Shown here one piece after another: positions 8,890-17,373 of a stretch of 40,640 nucleotides of DNA. The notes under the pieces were generated by a model that saw nothing but the letters and a program-made list of their open reading frames with translations, searched no databases and was not told where the DNA came from. The stretch lies in assembly GCA_016220035.1 (NCBI GenBank), contig JACRIO010000104.1, positions 1-40,640 of the forward strand, written 5' to 3'. Positions within the stretch are counted from its first letter, which is position 1. The number at the start of each line of letters is the position of its first letter. The position numbers and the translations under genes are program-made. Source of the DNA: Planctomycetota bacterium (lineage in GTDB: Bacteria; Planctomycetota; UBA1135; GCA-002686595).

Positions 8890-9587
8890 GCGCGGGTTTC
8901 GAGTACGCGGGCACCGAGCTCGAGCTCTTCGCCCATGCGCGCCACTGGAAGGCGTACTGGAGCCGCGTGCTCGCGCCGTGGATCCACGGCGACGTCCTCG
9001 AGGTCGGCGCGGGCATCGGAACGAACACGCCGCTCCTGCGCGGGGGGACGCAGGGCGCGTGGACGTGCCTCGAGCCGGACGCGGGGCAGCTCGCGCGCGG
9101 GCGAGCGGCGCACGCGGGCGTCGTGGAGCGCGTGCGACACGTCGCGGGCACGCTCGCGACGCTCCCCGAGGACGAGCGCTTCGACACGCTGCTCTACCTC
9201 GACGTGCTCGAACACATCGAGGACGACCGCGGCGAGCTCGCGCGCGCCGCGCGCCGTCTCCGGCCCGGCGGACGCATCGTCGTGCTGGCGCCCGCGCACC
9301 AGCGGCTCTTCACCGAGTTCGACCGCGCGATCGGGCACCACCGGCGGTACGACCGCACATCGCTCGCGGCGATCGGGCCGGTGGAGCTCGGGCGCGAGGC
9401 GCTCCACTACCTCGACAGCGTCGGGCTGTGCGCGTCGCTCGCGAACCGCGTGCTCCTGCACCAGAGCGCGCCGAGCCTCGGCCAGGTGCGTGCGTGGGAC
9501 CGTTGGATGGTGCCGGTGTCGCGCGTGCTCGATCCGCTCCTCCTGCGGCGCGCCGGCAAGTCGATCGTCGCGGTGTGGCGGAAGTGA
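8886..9587 (+). CDS. Class I SAM-dependent methyltransferase
   Basis: A 233-aa protein. GTG at 8886 overlaps the GT2 stop (GTGA) and has GAGGAG just upstream, which supports this unusual start and translational coupling. Motif I is VLEVGAGIGTNT, then CLEPDAG as the acidic strand-2 end, LLYLDVLEHIEDD as the post-I motif and LRPGGRIVVLAP. The HHRRYDR segment after it is frequent in methyltransferases that accompany polyprenyl-phosphate glycosyltransferases. The stop codon abuts the stop of the convergent 9588 gene with no intervening base (TGATCA at 9585-9590). The role in methylating a glycan or lipid carrier product is inferred from the GT2 partner. Confidence 0.88.
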   Translation: MSAGFEYAGTELELFAHARHWKAYWSRVLAPWIHGDVLEVGAGIGTNTPLLRGGTQGAWTCLEPDAGQLARGRAAHAGVVERVRHVAGTLATLPEDERFDTLLYLDVLEHIEDDRGELARAARRLRPGGRIVVLAPAHQRLFTEFDRAIGHHRRYDRTSLAAIGPVELGREALHYLDSVGLCASLANRVLLHQSAPSLGQVRAWDRWMVPVSRVLDPLLLRRAGKSIVAVWRK

Positions 9588-11387
9588 TCAGCGCACTTCG
9601 AGACGGGTCCAGCCGAGCCAATCGGTGCCGGGACGCTCGTTCGTGAGGCTCTCGACGAGGAGGAGGAGCCGTCCTCCGCCGGGTGCGAGCTCCACCTGGA
9701 ACGCGTGCAATCCACGGTCGGACTTGAACTCGAGCGGCCGGAAGTCGCGGCGGAGGAGTTCGAGGGGGCCGCGACCCTCGCGTTCCTGCACGATGCGGCA
9801 GCGCACGCCGAGCGTGTGCGCCTCGTCCGGCGTGTCGCGCACGTAGGCGATAGGGAGCACGCCGACGCGTCCCGCCGCGAAACGCGCGTCCTCGCGCAGC
9901 GCGACGCAGAGGCGCGCGGGCGCCGCGACGCCGATCACTTCGAGGCCGGCGAGCACGCGGTCCTCCCGCGTCGCCGCGGCTTCGAGCACGATCGGGCGCT
10001 CGACGAGCTTCGACGCTTCGACGGCGGGGCCGTCGACGAGGTGGTCGTAAGGCGGGAGCCGCGCCTCGCGCATCGCGACGAGGCGCGCTCGCAGACCGTC
10101 CTCGTCGGCGTAGAGCCAGCCCGCGTACGTGCGCGCCAGTTCGTCGATCGTCATGTCCGACGCGACGGAGTTCAGGAACGGGCGCAGGATGAGCTCGGCC
10201 TGTTCCGCCATCCAGCGACCGCGCTCCACGTGCAGCGGCATCGCGGCGGCGAGCAGCAACGCGAGCGCGATCGGGAACGCGCGCGCGACGAGCTTCCCCC
10301 CGAGCGAGACCACCGCGAACACGGCGGCGAAGGCGAGCGGCGAAGGGGCGAGCGCGTACCGCGGCGCCCACCCCGCGTAGGGCCAGTCGTTCTGCCTTGC
10401 CCACGCGATGCTCAGCGCGAGGAGGAGCACGCCCGCGACGATCACGACGACGCCGAAGCCGCGCCAGCCCTGCTCGCCGCCGCGGCGCAGTCCCGCGACG
10501 CCGTAGCCCGTCGCGACGCCGAGCAGCACGAGCGCCGCCGGAATCGCGCTCCACGGTTCGAACGGCGCGATCCCGCCGAACGTCATCGAGAGCACCTGGG
10601 CCACGATGCCCGCGCCGACGTCGAGGCGCCGCTCGAACGGCGGCCGTTCGGGCCACGCCAGATCGTGGAAGTAGAGCGCGAGGCACGCCGCGTACGCGAG
10701 GAGCACGCCCGCCGCGAGCCAGCCGTCGCGAACCCGGCCTTCGCGGCGCGCGCGCCACGCCGCGACGGCGATCCACGCCGCGATCGCGGGCGACGGACAC
10801 AGACCGAAGCCCCCGCACCACGGGAGGAGCAGGAGGCACGCGCCGACGACGGAGATCCTCCGCGCCGACGGTGCGCCGGGCGCCCACGCGCACGCGCATC
10901 CGGCGATCGTCGTCAGGAACAGCGCCAGCGCGACGCAGATCTGCGTGCCGAGCAGCAGGTTCTCCCCGTTGCTCCAGTGGAGGAGCAACAGGGGGAAGAG
11001 CACGTCCTCGACGCAGGTCCGCCCGCGCAATCGCCGCACCGTGAGGATGCCCGCGAGCGCCGTGAGCGCGAGCAGCCCGACCTGCACGTGGCCGCCGGCG
11101 CGGAAGTCGTTCGACCAGGAGACGGCCCCGAAGTGGATCCACTGCGAGAGCGGGATGCGGTGCTCGTTCAGCGGATTCCAGAAGTGCCGCGCGATGTCCG
11201 TGAACCCGGCCTGCGGCTCGAAGGCGAGCAGGAGCTCCAGGTCGTCGCGCGAAGCGACGGGCGAGCCGAAGTGCGCGACGTAGAAGTCCGCGTGCACGAC
11301 GAGCGCCGCCCACACGAGCACCACGAGGAGCTCGACGAGACGCGGGCGTGGCCTGCGCGCCTCGGTGGGGTGCTTCGTCGGCGGCAT
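9588..11387 (-). CDS. Polytopic membrane protein, GT-C-like (family 2)
   Basis: A 599-aa protein starting at ATG 11387. An in-frame GTG at 11438 overlaps the upstream stop by 4 bp (GTGA) and would add 17 residues. I prefer the ATG because the distance to the first membrane segment then resembles its paralogue, but the GTG remains possible. After the first helix comes a loop with DDLELL and FWNPLNEHRIPL, the acidic pair plus NEHR signature found in many GT-C-like proteins. Many helices follow, including FPLLLLHWSNGENLLLGTQ, which is shared with the upstream gene. The soluble C-terminal ~150 residues end in GTDWLGWTRLEVR. It forms a two-gene paralogous unit with 11435-13261. The sugar specificity is unknown. 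Confidence 0.84.
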   Translation of the reverse strand: MPPTKHPTEARRPRPRLVELLVVLVWAALVVHADFYVAHFGSPVASRDDLELLLAFEPQAGFTDIARHFWNPLNEHRIPLSQWIHFGAVSWSNDFRAGGHVQVGLLALTALAGILTVRRLRGRTCVEDVLFPLLLLHWSNGENLLLGTQICVALALFLTTIAGCACAWAPGAPSARRISVVGACLLLLPWCGGFGLCPSPAIAAWIAVAAWRARREGRVRDGWLAAGVLLAYAACLALYFHDLAWPERPPFERRLDVGAGIVAQVLSMTFGGIAPFEPWSAIPAALVLLGVATGYGVAGLRRGGEQGWRGFGVVVIVAGVLLLALSIAWARQNDWPYAGWAPRYALAPSPLAFAAVFAVVSLGGKLVARAFPIALALLLAAAMPLHVERGRWMAEQAELILRPFLNSVASDMTIDELARTYAGWLYADEDGLRARLVAMREARLPPYDHLVDGPAVEASKLVERPIVLEAAATREDRVLAGLEVIGVAAPARLCVALREDARFAAGRVGVLPIAYVRDTPDEAHTLGVRCRIVQEREGRGPLELLRRDFRPLEFKSDRGLHAFQVELAPGGGRLLLLVESLTNERPGTDWLGWTRLEVR

Positions 11388-11434
11388 GCGCGCGGAGGAT
11401 GCCAACACCCTCTCGAAAGCGCACGCCCGTGCCG

Positions 11435-13261
11435 TCACTGAGCGCGAACGTCGCCCCACCAGCCGACGTCGAGCTCGCCCGCCGCGCCGGAGAGCGCCTG
11501 CATGCGCAGGACGAGCTCGAGCTCCGCTTCGCGCGGGAGCGCCACCTGGAGCGTCTGGGCGCCGCGATCGGCCGCGACGGTGGCCGGACGCAGCTCGCGC
11601 TCGAACAGCACGCGCGTCGGCGCGCCTTTCGCGTTCGCCTCGACGCGGACGCGCAGGCCCGCCGTGCGCGCTCCGTCCGGCGCGCTGCCGTTCCAGGTGT
11701 TGGGCAGCATCCCGAAGCGCGCGTGGAGCTCCGTCGCCGTCGGCGGCGCGCCGATCAGGATCGCGTTGTCGGCACGCAGTACGAACGCGTAGCCGTCCTT
11801 CAGCCTCCGCGGTCGGCCCTTCTCCGGAGCGTCGATCTTCCGCGGCCGCGGATCGAACATGAAGTGCGCGTCGGAGGCGGGCCAGCCCTTGCCGGCCGCG
11901 AGCGCCTCGAACGGCGGGTAGCCCGCTTCGCGCAACTGGAGCAGACGCGCGCCGAAGCCCTCGGGCGTCGGATAGAACGCGCGCCAGTTCTGGTCGACCA
12001 CTTCCTCGTAGGGGAGGCCCGCGCCGATCGACTCGTACAGCGCGTTGGAGCCGCCGAGGTGGATGCCGCCGCGCCACGCACCGTAGCGGAAGTCGAGCGG
12101 GAGCACGACGACGAGCGCGAGGCACGCGAGTCCCTGCGCCGCGTGCGCGATCCACCGGGGGCCGAAGACGCAGAGCGCGAGGAAGCTCGTGATCCAGAAC
12201 GGCGTCGGGAGGATCACGTAGCGGTTCGCGAGCCCCGCGGAGTAGCCCATCGGACTGCGCGCGACGCCGATCGCGAGCGCGATGCTCACGGCCGCGGCGA
12301 CTCCGGCGAGCACGGCCGCGACGCGCCCGCGTTCGGCGCGCGTCCGCCACGCGGAGAGCGCGAACCCCACCGCGAGCCCGGCGAAGCCGAACACCGTCAG
12401 CGGCGCCAGGATGCGCCAGCGCTCGGCGACGGGGCCCAGGTCGAGGCTCAGGAACTGCGCCGCGGTGCGCGCGATCGCCGGGAGGTCGAGCGTGCGCGTG
12501 CTCGGCGGCGGGAAGCGAAAGTCCACGAAGTAGAAGGCGACGAGCGCGAGCGTCGCCAGCGCCCCGACCGCGAACACGCGCGCGGTCGCGCGCTCCTCGG
12601 CCGACTCCGACCGCCGCAGGCACCACGCCGCGCCGAGCATCCAGGCGAGGAGCGGCGGGAGCTGCATCAACCCGAAACCGCCGTTCAACGGCAGGAGGAA
12701 CGCGCACGCTGCCATCCCGATCGCCGCGCCGTGCCCCGGAGCGCCGCCCTTGCGCAGCGCGAGCGCCACGAACGTGCTCGTGAGCACCGTCGGGATCGCG
12801 ATCGTGATCTGCATGCCGAGCAGGAAGTTCTCGGCGTTGCCCCAGTGCAGGAGGAGCAGCGGGAAGAACGCGTCGGCGAAGCTCGCGCGGCCGCGCAACC
12901 GGCCAGCGAACACCGCGAGCCCGAGCGCCAGCGCGGACTGGGCCCACACCTGGAAGTACATCCCGAACTGGAAGTCGTGGGTGAGGTGGAGCCCCGCGAG
13001 GTACACGAGCCGCGGCAGGAGGATCCTGTGCTCGTTCGCCTGCGACCAGAGGTAGTCCCATCCGACGCGCGCGTCCGGCAGGAGCGCGTCGACGAGCTCC
13101 ATGTCGTCCATGAACGGGATCGCGCTCGCGTAGCGCGCCACGTAGACGTTGGCCGCGACCGTCATCGCGACCCAAACGAGGAGCACGAAGGCGAGGGCCA
13201 CGCGGCCTGTCGGCCGTTCGGCCGCGGCGCGATTGGAGGAACTGTCTGCTGCGACGCTCAT
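11435..13261 (-). CDS. Polytopic membrane protein, GT-C-like (family 2)
   Basis: A 608-aa protein from ATG 13261; a GTG directly before it at 13264 is an alternative. An N-terminal hydrophobic segment (about residues 20-42) precedes the first loop, with IPFMDDMELVD and SQANEHRILLPRL, the acidic pair and NEHRI signature. FPLLLLHWGNAENFLLGMQ matches the paralogue downstream. About ten further hydrophobic stretches follow, then a soluble tail of roughly 200 residues that ends in LDVGWWGDVRAQ. The family 1 proteins end with a similar tail although their membrane parts differ. This suggests a shared extracytoplasmic binding domain. A function in lipid-linked sugar transfer is likely but unproven. 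Confidence 0.85.
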   Translation of the reverse strand: MSVAADSSSNRAAAERPTGRVALAFVLLVWVAMTVAANVYVARYASAIPFMDDMELVDALLPDARVGWDYLWSQANEHRILLPRLVYLAGLHLTHDFQFGMYFQVWAQSALALGLAVFAGRLRGRASFADAFFPLLLLHWGNAENFLLGMQITIAIPTVLTSTFVALALRKGGAPGHGAAIGMAACAFLLPLNGGFGLMQLPPLLAWMLGAAWCLRRSESAEERATARVFAVGALATLALVAFYFVDFRFPPPSTRTLDLPAIARTAAQFLSLDLGPVAERWRILAPLTVFGFAGLAVGFALSAWRTRAERGRVAAVLAGVAAAVSIALAIGVARSPMGYSAGLANRYVILPTPFWITSFLALCVFGPRWIAHAAQGLACLALVVVLPLDFRYGAWRGGIHLGGSNALYESIGAGLPYEEVVDQNWRAFYPTPEGFGARLLQLREAGYPPFEALAAGKGWPASDAHFMFDPRPRKIDAPEKGRPRRLKDGYAFVLRADNAILIGAPPTATELHARFGMLPNTWNGSAPDGARTAGLRVRVEANAKGAPTRVLFERELRPATVAADRGAQTLQVALPREAELELVLRMQALSGAAGELDVGWWGDVRAQ

Positions 13262-13332
13262 CACCCGAGGAGCGCGGAGCGTAGCGCATCGCGCGCGGAC
13301 GCGTCACGCGCCGCGTGCGCGCTCCCAGGGGA

Positions 13333-14517
13333 TCAGCGGGCGGTGCGCGAGGGGCTCTGCTTGCGCGCGAGGAAGGCCGCGAGACGCTCGCGCGCGCGCT
13401 CGATCGTCGCGAGCGACGTCGCGTACGACAATCGGATCGAATCGTCGACGCCGAAGGCCGAGCCCGGCACCACCGCGAGGTTCTGCTCCTCGAGCAGGTC
13501 CTCGCAGAAGCCGGCGGAGCCGCGCGCGTCGAGGAAGGCCTGCACGCGCGGGAAGGCGTAGAACGCGCCGCGCGGCCAGGGCGTCTCGAGCCCCAGCTTC
13601 TGCAAGGCCGCGACGATCACCCGGCGCCGGCGGTCGAATTCCCCGCACATGTGCGCGACCTCGCGCGGCTCGGCGGCGAGCGCGTTTTCGTACGCCGCCT
13701 GCGACACCATGTTCGGGCAGCCCGTGAGCTGGCTGTGGAGCTTCGCGACGCTCATCGCGATCTCCTGCGGCGCCGCGCAGAAGCCGATCCGGTAGCCGGT
13801 CATCGCGAAGGCCTTGCTCGCGCCGTCGATGATCACGGTGCGCGCGCGCGCGCGCTCGGAGACCTGGACGGGCGAGACGTTCGGCTCGCCCTCGTACACG
13901 AGCCGCCGGTAGATCTCGTCGGACACGATCCACAGATCGTGCTGCTCCGCGAGCTCCGACAGGGCGCGCACCTCCTTCGCGGTCATCACGTAGCCGCTGG
14001 GATTGCACGGCGAGTTGATCAGGATGCCCCGCGTCTTCTTCGTCACCGCCGCGGCGATGCGCGCGAGATCGGGGCCGAGGTCGGCGCGCGAGGGCACCTC
14101 CACCGGCACGGCGCCCGCGAAGCGCAGGATCTCGACGTAGGACACCCACGCGGGCAGGAGCACGAGCACTTCGTCGCCCGGCTCGACGAGGGCGAGGCAC
14201 GCTCCGGACAGCGCGTGCTTCGCGCTGTGGCACACCGTGATCTCCGCGGGCGTGAACGCGACGCCGCGTGTCTCGGTCAGGTGCGCCGCGATCGCCTTGC
14301 GCAGCGAGGCCGTGCCTTCGGCCGGCGTGTAGCGCACTTTCCCGCTGCGCACGGCCGCGACGGCCGCGGACTGGACGGCCTCGGGCGCGTCGAAGTCGGG
14401 CTCGCCCACCGCCATGTTGATCACGTCGCGCCCCTGGGCCGCGAGCTCCTTCGCGCGCGCGTCGAGCGCGAGGGTCGTCGAGAGGGAGAGCTTCTGGACG
14501 CGCTGGTTGGGCCGCAT
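13333..14517 (-). CDS. Aspartate aminotransferase, PLP-dependent class I
   Basis: A 394-aa fold-type I aminotransferase that interconverts aspartate plus 2-oxoglutarate with oxaloacetate plus glutamate, or a related substrate pair. Visible signatures are INMAVGEPDFD at 33-43, the NSPCNPSG segment at 168-175, VSDEIYRRLVYEG at 198-210 and the PLP-lysine motif DGASKAFAMTGYRIGF with Lys235. The start MRPNQRVQKLS matches the usual N-terminus of Iγ-type aspartate aminotransferases. Longer readings upstream are basic and non-conserved. The length is normal for the family. Prephenate or other aminotransferase activity cannot be excluded. It stands alone and is divergent from the 14768 gene. Confidence 0.93.
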   Translation of the reverse strand: MRPNQRVQKLSLSTTLALDARAKELAAQGRDVINMAVGEPDFDAPEAVQSAAVAAVRSGKVRYTPAEGTASLRKAIAAHLTETRGVAFTPAEITVCHSAKHALSGACLALVEPGDEVLVLLPAWVSYVEILRFAGAVPVEVPSRADLGPDLARIAAAVTKKTRGILINSPCNPSGYVMTAKEVRALSELAEQHDLWIVSDEIYRRLVYEGEPNVSPVQVSERARARTVIIDGASKAFAMTGYRIGFCAAPQEIAMSVAKLHSQLTGCPNMVSQAAYENALAAEPREVAHMCGEFDRRRRVIVAALQKLGLETPWPRGAFYAFPRVQAFLDARGSAGFCEDLLEEQNLAVVPGSAFGVDDSIRLSYATSLATIERARERLAAFLARKQSPSRTAR

Positions 14518-14767
14518 CGCCAGATTCTCGGGATCCGCGGCGGCGAAGATCAAGGCGGCGCGTGGAGTTGGGTCTCGAAGCGGGAAGTCGCGCGCTCCCC
14601 CGGCGTCTCCCGGTCCCCATCCGGGACCCGGACGGCGGGACCGCGAAACGCTTTCGCACAGCGGCGCGCCGTTCCGCCGGCCGAGGTTTCGCGTGCTTCG
14701 CGGACGGCCTTCGGGTAGCAAGAGACGCCCCCGGAACGGCCCGGACGACCCTCCGCGAGCCCCATCG

Positions 14768-16783
14768 ATGAGCCTCAAAGCCCGCCTCCTCCGCATCACG
14801 CTGATCGTCGCCGGCGTGCTCGCCTTCGCCGGCTACTTCGCGTTCGTCACCTTCTGCTTCGACCCGTTCGAGAGCGACCTCGAGTTCGACGTCGCGGCCC
14901 TCGCCCCGCGCGACGTCGACTTCTACGCATCGAAGGCCGAGCTCGGGAAGCTCATCCATCCGTTCCCCGAGTTCGTCGCGAAAAAGGAGCTCGAGGAGCA
15001 CCCCGCCGTGGAGGCGTGGACGTCGTCGCCGGAGTGGAAGCGCTCGATGCAGGACCTGCGGCTCGAGCAAACGCTCGCCGACCTGAAGGCGCAGCTCGCG
15101 CAGATCCCGTTCGGCATGGATCTGCTCGACGTGTTCGGCGGCAGGGACCTCGCGCTCGCGGGCTACCTGAAGGGGCCCGACTTCGCGCAGGCCGACTGGG
15201 CGCTCTACGGCCGCGCCAACTGGATGGGCAAGCTCGCGGAGTCGGCGCTGCACCACCCTGGGCTCTTCGGTCTCGAGCAGCAGGGGCTCACGGCGGTCGA
15301 GCAGGAGGAGTGCGTCGAGCTCAGCGGCGCACAGCTCCCGCGCAAGCTCTACGTCACGCGCCTGCGCGACGTGCTCGTGATCGCGACGAAGCCCGAGCTC
15401 GCGCGCGCCGCGCACGACCTCGACCGCAAGCAGTACGCGGACTCGCTGCACCAGAGCGCCAACTACCACGACTGGATCGAGCAGAAGCCGCGCACGAAGG
15501 CGCGCGACGAGGTCGAGGTCTACGTCAACGGCCTGAAGGTGCTGGACGCCTTCGGTTTCAAGAGCGAGTGGCCCGAGACGAAGAGTCAGGACTTCATGCC
15601 GGCGTTCCTCGGGCGTTGGTTCCAGCTGCGCTCGATGAAGAACGTGATGGGCCTCGTGGGCCTCGACGGCGGCGTGCAGGCCGATCTGCACGGCGAGTTC
15701 TCGAGCGAGCTCATCACGCGCGACCAGGAGAAGTTCTACCGCACGCGCGGCTTCGATCGCGGAGAGCTGCTCGCGGACGCCGCGCAGCTCGTGCCGGCCG
15801 ACTCCGCGCTCTTCGTCGTGCTCCCCGGCGGGATGGGCGACCTCCTGCGGCAGGTGCTCGCGTCGATGGAGCCCGCGATGCGCCAGTCGATCGAGGACGT
15901 GTTCCGCAGCACGGGCAAGTACCAGAACCTGGAGCAGCTCGTGGCGCAGCTCGACCCCGCGCTGAAGGGCCGCGTCGCGCTGATCGTGCGCAAGAACGAC
16001 TACGGCTTCGAGACCGGCGGTCCGCCGCACGACGACCAGAAAGTGCCCGCGGTCGCGCTCGTCCTGTGGCCTTCGGATCCCAAGCAGCTCGTGACGCTGC
16101 GCGAGACGATCGGCAACAACGGCGGCAAGTTCGGCCTGCGCGGCAAGACCGACACGGAGGGCGGCTACTACCGCTACTCGGAGGCCGGCTACGAGACGTT
16201 CGAGTTCTGGTCTCACCTCGTCCCCGGGACGGGCTGCATCTCCACCGTGAACGCGAACGAGTTCACGATCGTCACGAACGTCTCGAAGATGATGGGGCAC
16301 CTCCTCAAGGTGAAGACGCAGGGCGGCGATCGCTATCCGCGGCTCGCCGACGACGGGAACTTCGAGCTCCTGACGCAGGCGGCGCCGCCGCGCTCGAACC
16401 TGCTCGTCTACGCGAACCCGCGCGAGCTCGCGCCGATCCTGCGCGAGCAGCAGAAGCTCGCCGCGGCCGGCGCGGTGAGCGTCGACTGGAGCTCGATCAC
16501 GCCGCGCGAGGCGCAGAAACTGCTCGCGTCGGACTTCGGCGGCAAGAAGGAGGACGCGCTCGCGCCCGAGGAGAAGGCGAGCTTCGACGCGAAGCTCGAC
16601 GCGCGGTTGAAGGAGATGGAGGCGCGCTTCGCCCGCGAGCAACTGCCGAAGGTCGAGGCGGGACAGGAGCGCTGGATCCGCACGCTGGAGAGCTTCGGGA
16701 GCGTGCTCGCGTTCGTCGCGCTCGACCCGAAGAGCTGGGACCTCGTCGTGCGGGCGCCGTTCGCGCGGCCGCCGGCGAACTAG
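14768..16783 (+). CDS. Exported or membrane-anchored protein of unknown function (DUF3352-like?)
   Basis: A 671-aa protein with one N-terminal hydrophobic segment (about residues 8-30) after a short basic start (MSLKARLLR), so it is either a signal anchor or an uncleaved export signal. The rest is soluble and likely periplasmic. Weak features recall DUF3352-type proteins: LVPADSALFVVLPGG in the middle, paired sub-domains beginning ALAPRDVDFYAS and AQLVPADSALFV, and a charged helical stretch near residues 590-630. I do not recognise a catalytic motif. The codon use is like its neighbours and the reading frame is intact, so I regard the gene as real. No operon partner is evident: tRNA-Leu lies downstream on the other strand. 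Confidence 0.8.
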   Translation: MSLKARLLRITLIVAGVLAFAGYFAFVTFCFDPFESDLEFDVAALAPRDVDFYASKAELGKLIHPFPEFVAKKELEEHPAVEAWTSSPEWKRSMQDLRLEQTLADLKAQLAQIPFGMDLLDVFGGRDLALAGYLKGPDFAQADWALYGRANWMGKLAESALHHPGLFGLEQQGLTAVEQEECVELSGAQLPRKLYVTRLRDVLVIATKPELARAAHDLDRKQYADSLHQSANYHDWIEQKPRTKARDEVEVYVNGLKVLDAFGFKSEWPETKSQDFMPAFLGRWFQLRSMKNVMGLVGLDGGVQADLHGEFSSELITRDQEKFYRTRGFDRGELLADAAQLVPADSALFVVLPGGMGDLLRQVLASMEPAMRQSIEDVFRSTGKYQNLEQLVAQLDPALKGRVALIVRKNDYGFETGGPPHDDQKVPAVALVLWPSDPKQLVTLRETIGNNGGKFGLRGKTDTEGGYYRYSEAGYETFEFWSHLVPGTGCISTVNANEFTIVTNVSKMMGHLLKVKTQGGDRYPRLADDGNFELLTQAAPPRSNLLVYANPRELAPILREQQKLAAAGAVSVDWSSITPREAQKLLASDFGGKKEDALAPEEKASFDAKLDARLKEMEARFAREQLPKVEAGQERWIRTLESFGSVLAFVALDPKSWDLVVRAPFARPPAN

Positions 16784-16878
16784 ATGCCGATGGGCACTGG
16801 GAGTGGCCCGTCGCTTCCGCCCGGAAACGTCGGGGCTCGTCGCGGCCCGTCCGAGCCTCGGCGGCGTCCCCGTTCACG

Positions 16879-16899
16879 CCCCGCCATCGTCAGGCGGGG
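16879..16899 (-). terminator. Hairpin just downstream of tRNA-Leu
   Basis: CCCCGCC (16879-16885) pairs perfectly with GGCGGGG (16893-16899) across a 7-nt loop. It starts 7 nt beyond the mature 3' end of the leftward tRNA. There is no T-run, so it could be a weak terminator or a processing barrier rather than a classic intrinsic terminator. Confidence 0.4.
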
Positions 16900-16906
16900 T
16901 CGAAGT

Positions 16907-16994
16907 TGGTGCCCCGGACTGGGATCGAACCAGCAAGGGTGATAAGCCCACTAGCACCTCAAGCTAGCGCGTCTGCCAATTCCGCCACCGGGGC
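16907..16994 (-). tRNA. tRNA-Leu (anticodon GAG)
   Basis: An 88-nt class II tRNA on the minus strand. The acceptor stem is GCCCCGG paired with CCGGGGC, the discriminator base is A, and the 3' CCA is encoded (TGG at 16907-16909). The D-arm has TGGCGGAATTGGCAGACGC, the anticodon stem is CTAGC/GCTAG with loop TTGAGGT, giving anticodon GAG (complement at 16958-16960). There is a long variable arm and the T-loop GGTTCGATCCC. All of these are expected for tRNA-Leu reading CUC/CUU. Confidence 0.97.
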
Positions 16995-17167
16995 ACCGAT
17001 GAGGTGGGCGGGGAGTCTAGCGGCGGCCTCCAGGCCCTGCAAGCGGCCGAAAAGCCTCTCTTTCGAGTCGGCGCGGCCGCGCGGAGCGCGCTCCCCGGCG
17101 CATGGACTTAGCGCGGGCTGACGCCCGCAACCCACGTGCTGGTGGCTCTCGCGGTGGAGTGGGTCGC

Positions 17168-17300
17168 GACGGCGGAGGCAATTGCCAGAACTACGAGAGA
17201 GGCGTTGCCGAGCCAAAGGCGCACATGAGGGTGCTGCCGCATCCCTGACCCCGGGCAGACCATGGCCGGAGGACCGGCCATGGTCTGCCCGGGGTTCTAG
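17168..17300 (+). repeat. Dispersed intergenic repeat, copy A (core plus hairpin)
   Basis: Core 17168-17245: begins GACGGCGG, contains the palindrome GGCAATTGCC, then GAGAGAGGCGTTGCC, and ends GGGTGCTGCCGCATCCC. By hand alignment about 69 of 78 positions match copy C. After a TGA spacer, a perfect 21-bp stem (17249-17269 with 17274-17294) encloses the tetraloop AGGA, and TTCTAG follows. The tip CGG-AGGA-CCG is identical to that of copy B although the arms differ. It lies between the 112-aa zinc protein gene and tRNA-Leu, and fills most of the 379-bp gene-free stretch 16995-17373; nothing else is seen there. The strand given is that in which all three copies read alike; the transcribed strand is unknown. 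Confidence 0.85.
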
Positions 17301-17373
17301 TTTCCTCTCAGCTCCGAGCGTTTGGTGTCGCGCGGGATCCTCGCGCGGCGCGAGGACTCTACGAGGTAGTCGC

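Noticed and set aside
11348-13561. Long plus-strand frame opposite the 11435-13261 membrane gene
   Set aside because: The sense gene has clear membrane helices and the NEHRI motif; the antisense frame is a charged R/E-rich shadow.
13842-13856. GC dinucleotide run inside the aminotransferase gene as a regulatory or Z-DNA site
   Set aside because: It falls in a region encoding RARAR residues and such runs are common by chance in this GC-rich sequence.
16959-17216. Small open frame across tRNA-Leu ending GAPVAELADALA
   Set aside because: This peptide is the well-known false translation of a tRNA-Leu gene.
17249-17294. Perfect hairpin read as an intrinsic terminator
   Set aside because: It is followed only by TTCTAGTTTCC, no plus-strand gene lies upstream, and its tip matches the repeat in copy B, so I treat it as part of the repeat.
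16907-17300. Integration site at tRNA-Leu with an integrated element to its right
   Set aside because: No duplicated tRNA 3' end, integrase or phage gene is visible in the following kilobases.
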